Shown piece after piece: positions 42,500-51,145 of a stretch of DNA of 64,000 bases. The stretch is from Bradyrhizobium sp. CCGUVB4N (lineage in GTDB: Bacteria; Pseudomonadota; Alphaproteobacteria; Rhizobiales; Xanthobacteraceae), in NCBI RefSeq assembly GCF_024199945.1, contig NZ_JANADP010000001.1:4588001-4652000 (forward strand). The letters are read 5' to 3'. How positions within the stretch are numbered: position 1 is the first letter of the stretch; every line of letters starts with the position of its first letter. A model generated the notes under the pieces. It was given only the letters and a program-made list of their open reading frames with translations, did not search any database and had not been told where the DNA came from. The position numbers and the translations under genes are program-made.

Positions 42500-43309
42500 T
42501 TAGCCTTCGATGATGTAGACGATCTCACGCGTCTGCGGCCGAACGATGATGTACTCGCCGTGCACGAAGATCACCTCATAGCCACGCCATTCCGGATAGA
42601 TCTCGACGATCCGGGCCGGGAGCGGGTGGAAACGAACGCCCGCCGGAATGGCGGTGCCGACCGAGATGTTGAAGTTGACGTTGGTGGTCTCTTCGATCTT
42701 GGTCGACTTGATCGCGGTGGAGATCTCGGTCCGCTTCTCCGCCGGCGGCGCAGCGGTCGCCGAGGTGGCGGCGTTGCCGGTCGTGGTCTGCGACTTGCTG
42801 TCGGTCGCAGCCGGACGGTTCTCGGCATTGTTGCTCTTGGCGGCGCCGCCGGCCTTGTTGTCCTCGGCCTTCATGTTCTTGCTATCGGACTTGGTCGTCG
42901 AGTCGGAGCTCATGCTCTTCGACTTGTCCTGCGTCGCCTTGTCCTGCGCGCTCTGGGCGTGCTCACCCTTCGCCGCACCGGCCTTCTCGTCGGCCGCGTT
43001 CTTGTTCATCGCGCCGGACTTCTCCATGCCGCCGGATTTCTCCGCGGCGCCCGACTTCTCCATCGCGCCTGACTTCTCTTCACCAGGCTTCATGGAGCCA
43101 CCGGCCTGACCGACCGTGCCCTTCTGCGGGCTCGCGGATTCCTTGCCCATCGTGCCGTGTTCGGCGGCGCCGCCGGACGGCTGCGACTGCTGCATCGGCT
43201 GCGCGCCGGCGCCGCCGTTGTCGTTCTTCATGGTGCCTTGTGCGTTCGCCAGACCGGTGCCGGCGACGAGTGCAAGCGCGGCGACCGAGATCATAAAGCG
43301 GTTCGACAT
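42500..43309 (-). CDS. DUF1236-family exported protein with low-complexity middle
   Basis: 269 residues from ATG 43309, chosen for GAGGAG upstream and because it opens a signal peptide (RFMISVAALALVAGTGLANA). The middle has Lys-Ser-Gly-Ala-Met repeats (KSGAMEKSGAAEKSGGMEKS) and is charged and disordered. The C-terminal DUF1236 domain is VGTAIPAGVRFHPLPARIVE and YEVIFVHGEYIIVRPQTREI. These periplasmic proteins are common in Rhizobiales; function is unknown. Confidence 0.85.
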   Translation of the reverse strand: MSNRFMISVAALALVAGTGLANAQGTMKNDNGGAGAQPMQQSQPSGGAAEHGTMGKESASPQKGTVGQAGGSMKPGEEKSGAMEKSGAAEKSGGMEKSGAMNKNAADEKAGAAKGEHAQSAQDKATQDKSKSMSSDSTTKSDSKNMKAEDNKAGGAAKSNNAENRPAATDSKSQTTTGNAATSATAAPPAEKRTEISTAIKSTKIEETTNVNFNISVGTAIPAGVRFHPLPARIVEIYPEWRGYEVIFVHGEYIIVRPQTREIVYIIEG

Positions 43310-43473
43310 CGAGTTTCTCCTCACGTGTTTATTCTGCGTCATTGCCCGCGCCGACAACGAGAGGAGGTGTCACTTGTTCCGGAACATCTGCTGTTCCAAG
43401 GTATTTGTTTCCTAAACGCGAGATGAACACGCGTGCCGGATTCGCGCCCGGATTCATGCAGAGAAGCGGCCAA

Positions 43474-43502
43474 CGAAAAAGGCCGGCTTTTCAGCCGGCC
43501 TT
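43474..43502 (-). terminator. Rho-independent terminator after the DsbA-like gene
   Basis: On the minus strand GGCCGGC, loop TGAAAA, GCCGGCC, then TTTTT. A perfect 7-bp stem starting about 30 bases beyond the stop at 43531. Confidence 0.85.
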
Positions 43503-43530
43503 GTCGCGTCTGCGAATTGCAGGATGATTG

Positions 43531-44298
43531 TCAGCAGGTCGCCTTGCCGCAGCGTGCGACGCCGATCTTTTCCTTGAGACCGTCGAGCCCGACGGCGCCG
43601 ACCACGATCTGCTTGCCGATCACGTAGCTCGGCGTGCCGTTCATGCCCATCGCCTCGGCGAGCTTGAAGTTCTCCTCGATGGTGGCGCGCACCTCGGGGC
43701 TCGCGATGTCCTTCTCGATCTTCGCGGTGTCGAGGCCGGCTTCCTTGGCCGCCTGGAGCGCGCGTGCCTTGTCGGCCGCGCCGCGACCGCCGAGCAGCTT
43801 CTGGTGGAAGTCGAGATATTTCTTGCCGGAGGGATCCTGCATGCGCACGGCGACCGCAACCTGCGCGGCCTCGACCGAGCCCTGGCTCAGCACCGGAAAC
43901 TCCTTCAGGACGACCTTAAGCTTGGGATCGGCCTTCATCAGGTCGAGCATGTCGCTCATCGCGCGCTTGCAGTAGCCGCAATTGTAATCGAAGAACTCGA
44001 CGAAGGTGACGTCGCCGTCCTTGTTGCCGAGCACGACCTGCCGCGGCGAGTTGAAGATCGCATCCGAATTCTGCGTGATGCTGGCTTCGTGCTTCTTCGT
44101 TTCGGCATCAGCCTGGCGCTTGCTGAGCTCGGTCATAGCCTCTTCGAGCACTTCGGGATGGCTGACGAGGTAGTTCTTGATGATCGCCTCGATGTCGGTG
44201 CGCTGGGCATCCGAGAAGCTGTCGGCCGAAGCCGGTCCCGTTGCGCCGAAGATGGCGAGCGCAAACAGCGCGGGAGCAAGCAGGCGCAGCGAAGGCAT
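43531..44298 (-). CDS. DsbA-family thiol:disulfide oxidoreductase (Com1-like)
   Basis: 255 residues from ATG 44298 (GAGG upstream; a TTG two codons earlier is in frame). Signal peptide SLRLLAPALFALAIFGATG, a helical ScsC/Com1-type N-terminal extension (IEAIIKNYLVSHPEVLEEAM), then a thioredoxin fold with active site FFDYNCGYCKRAMSDM (CGYC) and cis-Pro in GMNGTPSYVIGKQIVVGA. Predicted periplasmic; it may oxidise or isomerise disulfides. Two further Cys lie at the C terminus (VARCGKATC). Confidence 0.93.
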   Translation of the reverse strand: MPSLRLLAPALFALAIFGATGPASADSFSDAQRTDIEAIIKNYLVSHPEVLEEAMTELSKRQADAETKKHEASITQNSDAIFNSPRQVVLGNKDGDVTFVEFFDYNCGYCKRAMSDMLDLMKADPKLKVVLKEFPVLSQGSVEAAQVAVAVRMQDPSGKKYLDFHQKLLGGRGAADKARALQAAKEAGLDTAKIEKDIASPEVRATIEENFKLAEAMGMNGTPSYVIGKQIVVGAVGLDGLKEKIGVARCGKATC

Positions 44299-44395
44299 TG
44301 GCAAATCCTCTTATCCAGAGCAGGTTTCGAAAAGAACGTCCCGGCGGACTTAATCGGAGTGTCGTGACGTCAACGTGGCGGATGTCGTGATCAGG

Positions 44396-45799
44396 CTAGT
44401 TGCGCGGCGGCTTCGACGCCACGATGTCGTCGGCCTTGACCCATCCGGGCGTGCCGACGGCGAAACGGGTTTTCGCGCGCGTGGCGAGCTCGCGAGCGGT
44501 CTTGTTGTCGCCGCGCAAATATGCGGCCTGGGCGGAGGCGAGATCCGCCTCGGCATAGTCTCCCTTCCGGCCATAGGCCATCGCGAGCTGGGTGTAGCCG
44601 ATCGGCGCCTCGGGCTCGCGCGCCACCGCGGCACGGAGAATCTTGATGGCGTCGTCCGTGTAGGCCTTATTATCGGTTCCAACCAGAGCCTGCCCAAGTA
44701 ACATCTCGATGAGGGCCCCGTTGTTCGAGAGTGCGACAGCCTTGCGCAGGGGGGCGACCGCGTCGGCCGGCTTGCCGCTTTCCAGCAGGGCCTGGCCGCG
44801 GACCTCGTAGAAGTACGGGTTGTTCGGCTGCACCGCGATCAGCGCGTCGATCTGGGTCAGCGCGCTGCGCAGATCGCCGTGCAGATAGGTGCTGATGGCG
44901 CGGGCATAGCGCGCCGGCAAGCTGTCATTGGTCAGGGGATAGCGGCGGTAGACGGTCTCGGGCCGCTCCATGAAGGCGGAGATCTTGGCGCGCACCATGT
45001 CGTGGCGGAGCTGCAGCGCGGGATCGTCCTTCTTGTCCCAATACGGACTGCTGCTGGCAAACTCCTGGAGCGCTGCGACGCGCTCGGCGGGCATCGGGTG
45101 CGACTGCAGATAGGGATCGGCGCCGCGTGCCGCGAACAGGCTCTCGCTGGTGAAGCGCTTGAAGGTCTCGTACATGCCCTTCGGCGATTGCTGGGTCGCG
45201 GTCAGGAATTTCACGCCGGCGCGGTCGGCGTTCTCTTCCTGCTGGCGCTGGTAGGACAACAGCGAACGGCGGATCATCTCCTGCGGTCCGGCGATCGCAG
45301 CGGCACCGGCATTGGCGAGGCCGTTATTGCCGCTGCCGCCGCCGCGGCTGGCGCCAGCCGCAAGGGCACCTGCGCCGAGCAGCATGGCGATGATCATCTG
45401 GGTCTGGGCACTGGCGAGCTGCTCGCGCAGCTTGGACAGATGGCCGCCGGCCAGATGCCCGGTCTCGTGCGCGAGCACGCCGATCAGCTGGTTCGGCGTC
45501 TCGGACTGGAGGATCGCGCCGTAGTTGACGAAGATGCGGCGGCCATCGGCAACGAACGCGTTGAACGTGCTGTCGTTGATGATCACCATCTGGATGTTCT
45601 GCTTCTCCAGACCGGCAACGCGCAGGATCGGGCGCGTGTATTCGCGCAGCAGCTGCTCGGTTTCGGTGTCGCGCAGGACCGGCGGTCCGCGGCCTTCCTG
45701 CGCCTGCGTTGCCGGCACCGGCAGCAACGCGATCGCAGCTGCCGTGACGAGGGCGGTGAGGGCGGAGGCCTTCTTGCGCAATGCGATCTGGAGCAACAT
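44396..45799 (-). CDS. M48-family periplasmic metalloprotease with TPR domain (BepA-like)
   Basis: 467 residues from ATG 45799. The frame runs much further upstream but that part is antisense to the aminotransferase gene, and this ATG opens a signal peptide (LTALVTAAAIALLPVPATQA). Zinc-protease motif LIGVLAHETGHLAGGHLSKL (HExxH), third ligand region QEENADRAGVKFL, amphipathic helix block between, and C-terminal TPR repeats (about 290-450). BepA-type proteins help assemble or remove outer-membrane proteins. Good candidate for envelope quality control together with the nearby DsbA protein. Confidence 0.9.
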   Translation of the reverse strand: MLLQIALRKKASALTALVTAAAIALLPVPATQAQEGRGPPVLRDTETEQLLREYTRPILRVAGLEKQNIQMVIINDSTFNAFVADGRRIFVNYGAILQSETPNQLIGVLAHETGHLAGGHLSKLREQLASAQTQMIIAMLLGAGALAAGASRGGGSGNNGLANAGAAAIAGPQEMIRRSLLSYQRQQEENADRAGVKFLTATQQSPKGMYETFKRFTSESLFAARGADPYLQSHPMPAERVAALQEFASSSPYWDKKDDPALQLRHDMVRAKISAFMERPETVYRRYPLTNDSLPARYARAISTYLHGDLRSALTQIDALIAVQPNNPYFYEVRGQALLESGKPADAVAPLRKAVALSNNGALIEMLLGQALVGTDNKAYTDDAIKILRAAVAREPEAPIGYTQLAMAYGRKGDYAEADLASAQAAYLRGDNKTARELATRAKTRFAVGTPGWVKADDIVASKPPRN

Positions 45800-46015
45800 C
45801 AAACGGTCTGGGTCAAACGGGCTTTGCAAGCGGACTTGGCGATCGGACTTGGCGAGCGAACTTGGAATGCAGCTTTTGTGATTGGTTTTGTCGATTGGCG
45901 GCGGACCGGATACGCGATATGCCCTTATGAGCCGTATAATGCGGCTAGTCTGGGGCGCAAGTGCCCTGTTTTCCGGACCGAATGGCCCGGTTCGCCAGCG
46001 AAATAGCAGATATCG

Positions 46016-47203
46016 ATGCACGATGCGACATTGAGGAACCGGGTGGGGCAGTGGCTCGAGCCCTCCCGCCGCAGTGATGTTCCCCCGTTCATGGTGATGG
46101 ACGTGATGGCCGCGGCGGCCCGGATCGAGGCGGCCGGTGGTCATGTCATTCACATGGAGGTCGGCCAGCCCGCGGCCGGGGCGCCGAAGACCGCGATCGC
46201 GGCGGCGCAGGCTGCGCTTCAAACGGGACGGATCGACTACACCTCGGCGCTCGGCATCCCGTCCTTGCGCGAGCGCATCGCGCGGCATTATCGCGATGCC
46301 TATGGCTGCACCGTCAGCCCGGAGCGAATCGTGGTGACCACGGGCTCCTCCGGCGGGTTCATCCTGGCCTTCCTGTCGATGTTCGAGCCCGGCGATCGCG
46401 TCGCCGTCACGGTGCCGGGCTATCCGCCGTACCGTCACATTCTCACGGCGCTCGGCTGCGAGCCGGTGCTGATCGAGACCACCAACGAGACGCGTCACGC
46501 GCTGACCGGCGAGGCGCTGCTCGCCGCCCATCGCAAGGCGCCGCTCAAGGGCGTGCTGGTCGGCAGCCCCGCCAATCCGACGGGCACGATGATGTCGCGG
46601 GAGGCGCTCGCCGGGCTGATCGCGGCCTCCGAGGATGCCGGCATCCGCTTCATCTCCGACGAGATCTATCACGGGCTCGACTACGCGTTTCCGGCGGTGA
46701 CGGCGGCCGAGCTGTCTCCGCACGCACTCGTGATCAACTCGTTCTCGAAGTATTTTTGCATGACAGGCTGGCGCGTCGGCTGGATGGTCGTCCCCGAGAT
46801 CCTGGTGCGCCCGATCGAGCGGCTGCAGCAGAACCTCTCGATCTCGGTGCCGTCATTGTCGCAAATCGCGGCCGAAGCCGCCTTTGACGGCGCTGCCGAG
46901 ATGGAGGAGATCAAGCACGGTTATCAGGAGAACCGGCGCATCCTGATCGAGGGATTGCCCAAGGCGGGGCTGGCCAAGTTCCTGCCCGCGGACGGTGCGT
47001 TCTATCTCTATGCCGACGTCTCGGACTTCACGTCCGACAGTTTCGACTTCGCCAAGCAGATGCTGGAGAAGGCCCACGTCGCCGCGACACCGGGGGTCGA
47101 TTTCGATCCGATCCACGGACGCTCGTTCATACGATTCTCCTATGCACGCTCGGCTGCGGAGATGCGGGAGGCAGTTGACCGGATCGCTCACTGGCTTAAA
47201 TAG
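46016..47203 (+). CDS. Pyridoxal-phosphate aminotransferase, class I/II
   Basis: 395 residues. Fold type I features: MEVGQPAAGAPKTAI, YTSALGIPSLRERIARHYRD, VVTTGSSGGFILAFLSMFEP, the Asn in VGSPANPTGTMMSREAL, the Asp/Tyr pair in FISDEIYHGLDY, the PLP Lys in VINSFSKYFCMTGWRVGW, and the carboxylate-binding Arg in FIRFSYARSAAEM. The group includes aspartate, aromatic and MalY-like enzymes, so the substrate is uncertain. It is divergent from the M48 gene with a possible TATAAT at 45935-45940, and followed 33 bases later by bioY. Confidence 0.93.
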   Translation: MHDATLRNRVGQWLEPSRRSDVPPFMVMDVMAAAARIEAAGGHVIHMEVGQPAAGAPKTAIAAAQAALQTGRIDYTSALGIPSLRERIARHYRDAYGCTVSPERIVVTTGSSGGFILAFLSMFEPGDRVAVTVPGYPPYRHILTALGCEPVLIETTNETRHALTGEALLAAHRKAPLKGVLVGSPANPTGTMMSREALAGLIAASEDAGIRFISDEIYHGLDYAFPAVTAAELSPHALVINSFSKYFCMTGWRVGWMVVPEILVRPIERLQQNLSISVPSLSQIAAEAAFDGAAEMEEIKHGYQENRRILIEGLPKAGLAKFLPADGAFYLYADVSDFTSDSFDFAKQMLEKAHVAATPGVDFDPIHGRSFIRFSYARSAAEMREAVDRIAHWLK

Positions 47204-47236
47204 CCGCCAGTTTCGAACAGCCTTCCGGAGTGCATC

Positions 47237-47848
47237 TTGTCTGACCGAACCGTCCAGTCCGCCGCCACGCATTCTCCTCTTGCCGCAGTGATGTGGCCGA
47301 CCCGACCGGGTGAGACCGTCGGCGCCTTGCGCGCCGTGGTCCTCGTGGCGCTCGGCTCCGCGCTGATGGCGTTGTCGGCCAAGGTGAATCTGCCGCTGCC
47401 TTACGTGCCCATGACGTTGCAGACCCTGGTCGTGCTGATGATCGGCGCGGCCTATGGCTGGCGCCTTGGCAGCGCAACCATGATTGCCTACCTCGCCGAG
47501 GGCGCGATGGGGTTGCCGGTCTTTGCCGGTCCGGTCGGTGGAATTGCACCGCTGGTCGGCCCGACCGCCGGTTATCTCTACGGCTTCGTGCTGGCTGCCG
47601 TCGTCATCGGCTGGTTCGCCGAACGGGGCTGGGATCGCAACGTCGTGCTGCTCTTTGCGGCAATGGCCGTCGGCCATGTCGTCATTTTCATCGCCGGTTT
47701 CGGCTGGTTGGCCTACGGCATCGGCCTTGGCGCGGACAAGGCTTGGGCCGTCGGCGTCGCGCCGTTCATTGCGGCCTCGTTGGTCAAGAACGCGCTGGGC
47801 GCTGCGCTGATGCCGGCAGTGCGCCGGATCGTCGACCGCCGCGGCTAG
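47237..47848 (+). CDS. bioY: BioY biotin transporter (TTG start)
   Basis: 203 residues, about six membrane segments. BioY is the biotin-binding S component of an ECF transporter. Family stretches: LRAVVLVALGSALMALSAKV, VNLPLPYVPMTLQTLVVLMI, AYLAEGAMGLPVFAGPVGGI, GPTAGYLYGFVLAAVVIGWF and GHVVIFIAGFGWLAYGIGLG. The TTG at 47237 has CCGGAG 8 bases upstream; the next ATG (47291) would still keep all membrane segments. No bioMN genes are adjacent. Imported biotin would serve AccB/AccC. Confidence 0.92.
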   Translation: MSDRTVQSAATHSPLAAVMWPTRPGETVGALRAVVLVALGSALMALSAKVNLPLPYVPMTLQTLVVLMIGAAYGWRLGSATMIAYLAEGAMGLPVFAGPVGGIAPLVGPTAGYLYGFVLAAVVIGWFAERGWDRNVVLLFAAMAVGHVVIFIAGFGWLAYGIGLGADKAWAVGVAPFIAASLVKNALGAALMPAVRRIVDRRG

Positions 47849-47880
47849 ATTTCATCATACGGAATGTTCCAATTGACAGG

Positions 47881-47915
47881 GCCGGCCAAGTTGATCTTGG
47901 CTGGCTCTGAATTTT
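47881..47915 (+). terminator. Hairpin between bioY and dctA (terminator or operator)
   Basis: GCCGGCCAAG (47881-47890), loop TTGAT, CTTGGCTGGC (47896-47905): 10 bp with one G-T pair, followed by TCTGAATTTT. It fits a weak terminator for bioY, or a dyad operator for dctA, whose ATG is 30 bases further. Confidence 0.5.
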
Positions 47916-47934
47916 GAGGGGGGAGTAAAAAACA

Positions 47935-49269
47935 ATGACAACGACAACAATGAGCGGCGCGCCGGCCGCACCGAGCGCAGCCAAGCCGTGGTATAAAGTT
48001 CTCTACGTCCAGGTGCTGATCGCCATCGTGCTCGGCGCCATCGTCGGCTGGCTCTGGCCGACGGTCGCCACCAACGATTGGATCAAAGCGCTCGGCGACG
48101 GCTTCATCAAGCTGATCAAGATGGTGATCGCGCCGATCATCTTCTGCACCGTGGTCTCCGGCATCGCCCACATCCAGGACGCCAAGAAGGTCGGACGCAT
48201 CGGCGTCAAGGCGCTGGTCTATTTCGAGGTCGTCTCGACCTTCGCGCTCGTCATCGGCCTCATCATCGGCAACGTCGTGAAGCCGGGCGCAGGCTTCGGC
48301 AGTGCCGCCGCCAACGCGCAGGCCGTCGCCAATTACGCCAAGCAGGCCGAAGGCCAGCGGTCGGTCGACTTCATCCTGCACATCATTCCCGACACGGTCG
48401 TCGGCGCCTTTGCGCAAGGCGAGATCCTCCAGGTGCTGCTGTTCTCGGTGCTGTTCGGCTTCGCCATCATGGGGCTCGGCGAGCGCGGCCATGTCATCCG
48501 CAGCTTCATCGACGATGCCGCGCATGCGGTGTTCGGCGTCATCTCGATCGTGATGCGCGCAGCCCCGGTCGGCGCCTTCGGCGCGATGGCCTATACCATC
48601 GGCAAGTTCGGCACGGGCGCGATCCTCAATCTGATGGGCCTGATCGCGACGTTCTACCTCACTGCCGCATTGTTCGTGTTCGTCGTGCTCGGCATCATCG
48701 CGCGGATCGCGGGGTTCTCGATCTTCAGGTTCCTGGCCTACATCAAGGACGAGCTGCTGATCGTGCTCGGCACCTCGTCGTCCGAGAGCGCGCTGCCGTC
48801 CTTGATGGAGAAGCTCGAACGGCTCGGCTGCTCGAAGTCGGTGGTCGGCCTCGTGGTGCCCACGGGTTATTCGTTCAACCTCGACGGCACCAACATCTAC
48901 ATGACGCTGGCAACCCTGTTCATCGCGCAGGCGCTCGGCTTCGATCTGACCTTCGGTCAGCAGCTCACCATCCTGGTGGTGGCGATGCTGACCTCGAAGG
49001 GCGCCTCCGGCATCACCGGCGCGGGCTTCATCACGCTGGCGGCGACGCTCGCGGTGGTCGATCCGCGGCTCGTGCCGGGCATGGCGATCGTGCTCGGCAT
49101 CGACAAGTTCATGAGCGAGTGCCGCGCGCTGACCAATCTCTGCGGCAACGGCGTGGCCTGCGTGATCGTCGCCTGGTGGGAGGGCGAGCTCGATCGCGAC
49201 AAGCTCAATGCGCGGCTGAGCCAGCAGATCGATCCGACCGACCTCGAGACCGCGGTCACGACGGACTGA
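47935..49269 (+). CDS. dctA: C4-dicarboxylate transporter DctA (DAACS family)
   Basis: 444 residues, GGGGGGAG upstream of ATG 47935. Proton/sodium symporter for succinate, fumarate and malate. Family motifs: KVLYVQVLIAIVLGAIVGWL, GDGFIKLIKMVIAPIIFCTV, the Ser-rich re-entrant loop LIVLGTSSSESALPSLMEKL, GYSFNLDGTNIYMTLATLFI and GIDKFMSECRALTNLCGNGV. About eight transmembrane helices plus two hairpins are expected. In rhizobia DctA is needed for symbiotic nitrogen fixation. No dctBD genes are adjacent here and no sigma-54 site was found. Confidence 0.97.
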   Translation: MTTTTMSGAPAAPSAAKPWYKVLYVQVLIAIVLGAIVGWLWPTVATNDWIKALGDGFIKLIKMVIAPIIFCTVVSGIAHIQDAKKVGRIGVKALVYFEVVSTFALVIGLIIGNVVKPGAGFGSAAANAQAVANYAKQAEGQRSVDFILHIIPDTVVGAFAQGEILQVLLFSVLFGFAIMGLGERGHVIRSFIDDAAHAVFGVISIVMRAAPVGAFGAMAYTIGKFGTGAILNLMGLIATFYLTAALFVFVVLGIIARIAGFSIFRFLAYIKDELLIVLGTSSSESALPSLMEKLERLGCSKSVVGLVVPTGYSFNLDGTNIYMTLATLFIAQALGFDLTFGQQLTILVVAMLTSKGASGITGAGFITLAATLAVVDPRLVPGMAIVLGIDKFMSECRALTNLCGNGVACVIVAWWEGELDRDKLNARLSQQIDPTDLETAVTTD

Positions 49270-49302
49270 TCCACCGGCTACATCTGGCGGCGTGATGCGC
49301 CG

Positions 49303-50181
49303 TCAGACCTTGAAGTAATAGGGCTGGTCGAGATCCTCGATCAGCCCGATTTCTTTTGGCGCCCAGCCAAGCAATGCGCGCGTCTTCGCACTCGATGACG
49401 GAACGTCGACGGCGGCAAACCGCGCGAACCAGCCGAAATGCGCTTCCGCTTCGTCGGGCGATTTCGAGACCACGGGCACGCCGAGCCTTTTGCCGATCAC
49501 CTCCGCAATCGTCCTGAACGGGATGCCTTCCTCTGCGATCGCGTGATAGCGCGGCGCGGTTGCGCCTTGCTCGAGCGCGAGCCTGTAGACGCGCGCGGCA
49601 TCGATGCGGTGCCCGGCCGGCCAACGATTCATGCCGTCGCCGATATAGGCCGCGACGCCCTTCTGGCGCGCGAGGTTGATCAGGATCGGGACAAAGCCGT
49701 GGTCACCTTCGCCATGGGTCGTCGGTGGCAGCCGAACCACGGCGGCACGAACGCCGTCCAGCGACAGCGCGGTCGCTTCCGAGACACGTGGGAAGCCGCG
49801 TGCCGGCTCGTCATCCTCCGTGGCGAGCCGTCCGGGCGCGAGCAGCGCCACGCCGGAGGTGACGATCAGCGGGCGCGCGGAGCCCTTGAGCTCCGCGCCG
49901 AGCGCCAGGATGGCGCGGCGGTCGAGCTCGCAATTGTCAGGGAATTTCGAGAAGTCGTGGTTGAAGCCGAGGTGCAGCACGCCGTCGGAGCCGGCCGCGC
50001 CGCTGCGCAAGGAGGCGTGGTCCTCCAGCGAGCCGCGGTGGACTGTCGCCCCCATCGCGGCGAGCGATGCGGCACCCGCATCGGAGCGGGCAAGGCCGGT
50101 GACGTTATGGCCGGCGGCGATCAGGTCGGCGACGACGGCAGAGCCGACGAAGCCGGTGGCGCCAGTGACGAATACACGCAT
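49303..50181 (-). CDS. NAD(P)-dependent epimerase/dehydratase-type oxidoreductase (extended SDR)
   Basis: 292 residues. Rossmann dinucleotide motif FVTGATGFVGSAVVADLIAA at the N terminus; an LGFNHDFSKFPDNCELDR segment; PLIVTSGVALLAPGR (Ser of the catalytic site); VRLPPTTHGEGDHGFVPIL, then YHAIAEEGIPFRTIAEVIGK. The canonical YxxxK is not obvious, as in several atypical SDRs of this group. Divergent from an XRE regulator with 92 bases between the starts, so it is a likely target of that regulator. Confidence 0.85.
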   Translation of the reverse strand: MRVFVTGATGFVGSAVVADLIAAGHNVTGLARSDAGAASLAAMGATVHRGSLEDHASLRSGAAGSDGVLHLGFNHDFSKFPDNCELDRRAILALGAELKGSARPLIVTSGVALLAPGRLATEDDEPARGFPRVSEATALSLDGVRAAVVRLPPTTHGEGDHGFVPILINLARQKGVAAYIGDGMNRWPAGHRIDAARVYRLALEQGATAPRYHAIAEEGIPFRTIAEVIGKRLGVPVVSKSPDEAEAHFGWFARFAAVDVPSSSAKTRALLGWAPKEIGLIEDLDQPYYFKV

Positions 50182-50226
50182 GAGCAGTTTCTCCAGGGTT
50201 GGTGGAGGGCAGCATCTGCGCTACAA

Positions 50227-50263
50227 TTATCCGGGTAAAGTAGTGACGTTATCAGGGTATAAT
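50227..50263 (+). promoter_or_regulatory. Direct-repeat operator overlapping the XRE promoter
   Basis: TTATCCGGGTA (50227-50237) and TTATCAGGGTA (50249-50259), 22 bases apart, two helical turns. The second copy runs into a perfect TATAAT (50258-50263), only 10 bases before the regulator ATG. Confidence 0.6.
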
Positions 50264-50273
50264 AGCTAACAGG

Positions 50274-51107
50274 ATGAGCGAGACCACCAGCGAGAACCTG
50301 CTCGGGACCTATTTGAAAGACCGCCGTACCCGGCTCGACGCGGCGGCCTTCGGCTTTGGCGGCAGCCGCCGGCGGACGCCGGGGCTGCGGCGCGAGGAGG
50401 TGGCGCAGCGGGCCAATATCAGCCCGACCTGGTACACTTGGCTGGAGCAGGGCCGCGGCGGCGCGCCGTCAGCCGACGTGCTCGACCGGATCTCGGCCGC
50501 GCTGATGCTGACCGACGTCGAGCGCGAGCATCTGTTTTTGATCGGGCTCGGCCGTCCGCCCGAAGTCCGCTACCAGGCGCGTGAGGGCGTGTCGCCGCGG
50601 CTTCAGCGCGTGCTCGACGCGCTCGAGACCAGCCCCGCCATCATCAGGACCGCGATCTGGGATGTCGTTGCCTGGAATCGCGCGGCGAGGCTCGTGCTGA
50701 CCGACTATTCAAAACTCCCGCCCGAACGGCGCAACATCCTGCGGCTGATCTTCAGCGAGCCCAACATCCGGGCCGCGCAATATGATTGGGACAGCGTGGC
50801 GCGCTTCGTGGTCGCGGCGTTCCGGGCCGATGCGGCGCGCGCCGGCGCGGTCTCGCATGTCGCCGAATTCGTCGACGAGATGTGCCGTCTCAGCCCCGAA
50901 TTCGCGAAGCTGTGGGCCGACAACGACGTCCGCAGCTACGGCGAGGGCGTCAAGCATCTGCGCCATCCCGTGCTCGGCCCGGTCGCGTTCGAATATTCGG
51001 CCTTCTCGGTCGACGGCCGGCCCGATCTCGGCATGGTCGTCTACAACCCGGCGACGCCGGAGGACGCCGAGCGCATCAGAAAAGTTCTCGCCACGCATAT
51101 CGACTGA
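50274..51107 (+). CDS. XRE-family regulator with MmyB-like ligand-binding domain
   Basis: 277 residues. N-terminal helix-turn-helix (about 8-75: LGTYLKDRRTRLDAAAFGFG, TPGLRREEVAQRANISPTWY, LEQGRGGAPSADVLDRISAA) and the MmyB-like domain typical of this group (LDALETSPAIIRTAIWDVVA, WNRAARLVLTDYSKLPPERR, then FVDEMCRLSPEFAKLWADND). Such regulators often control a divergent oxidoreductase gene, as here. The ATG lies 10 bases after a TATAAT, so the transcript would have almost no leader. Confidence 0.92.
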   Translation: MSETTSENLLGTYLKDRRTRLDAAAFGFGGSRRRTPGLRREEVAQRANISPTWYTWLEQGRGGAPSADVLDRISAALMLTDVEREHLFLIGLGRPPEVRYQAREGVSPRLQRVLDALETSPAIIRTAIWDVVAWNRAARLVLTDYSKLPPERRNILRLIFSEPNIRAAQYDWDSVARFVVAAFRADAARAGAVSHVAEFVDEMCRLSPEFAKLWADNDVRSYGEGVKHLRHPVLGPVAFEYSAFSVDGRPDLGMVVYNPATPEDAERIRKVLATHID

Positions 51108-51145
51108 CGGAATTCGCGGCCTCGCGCGTTTAACCGGCATCTCTG

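Noticed and set aside
45800..46723. Upstream extension of the M48 protease frame (775 codons in total)
   Set aside because: The extension is antisense to the aminotransferase gene and the signal peptide starts at 45799.
47849..47934. Sigma-54 promoter for dctA
   Set aside because: No TGGCAC-N5-TTGC-like element is present; only a TTGACA-like -35 without a good -10 and a hairpin were found.
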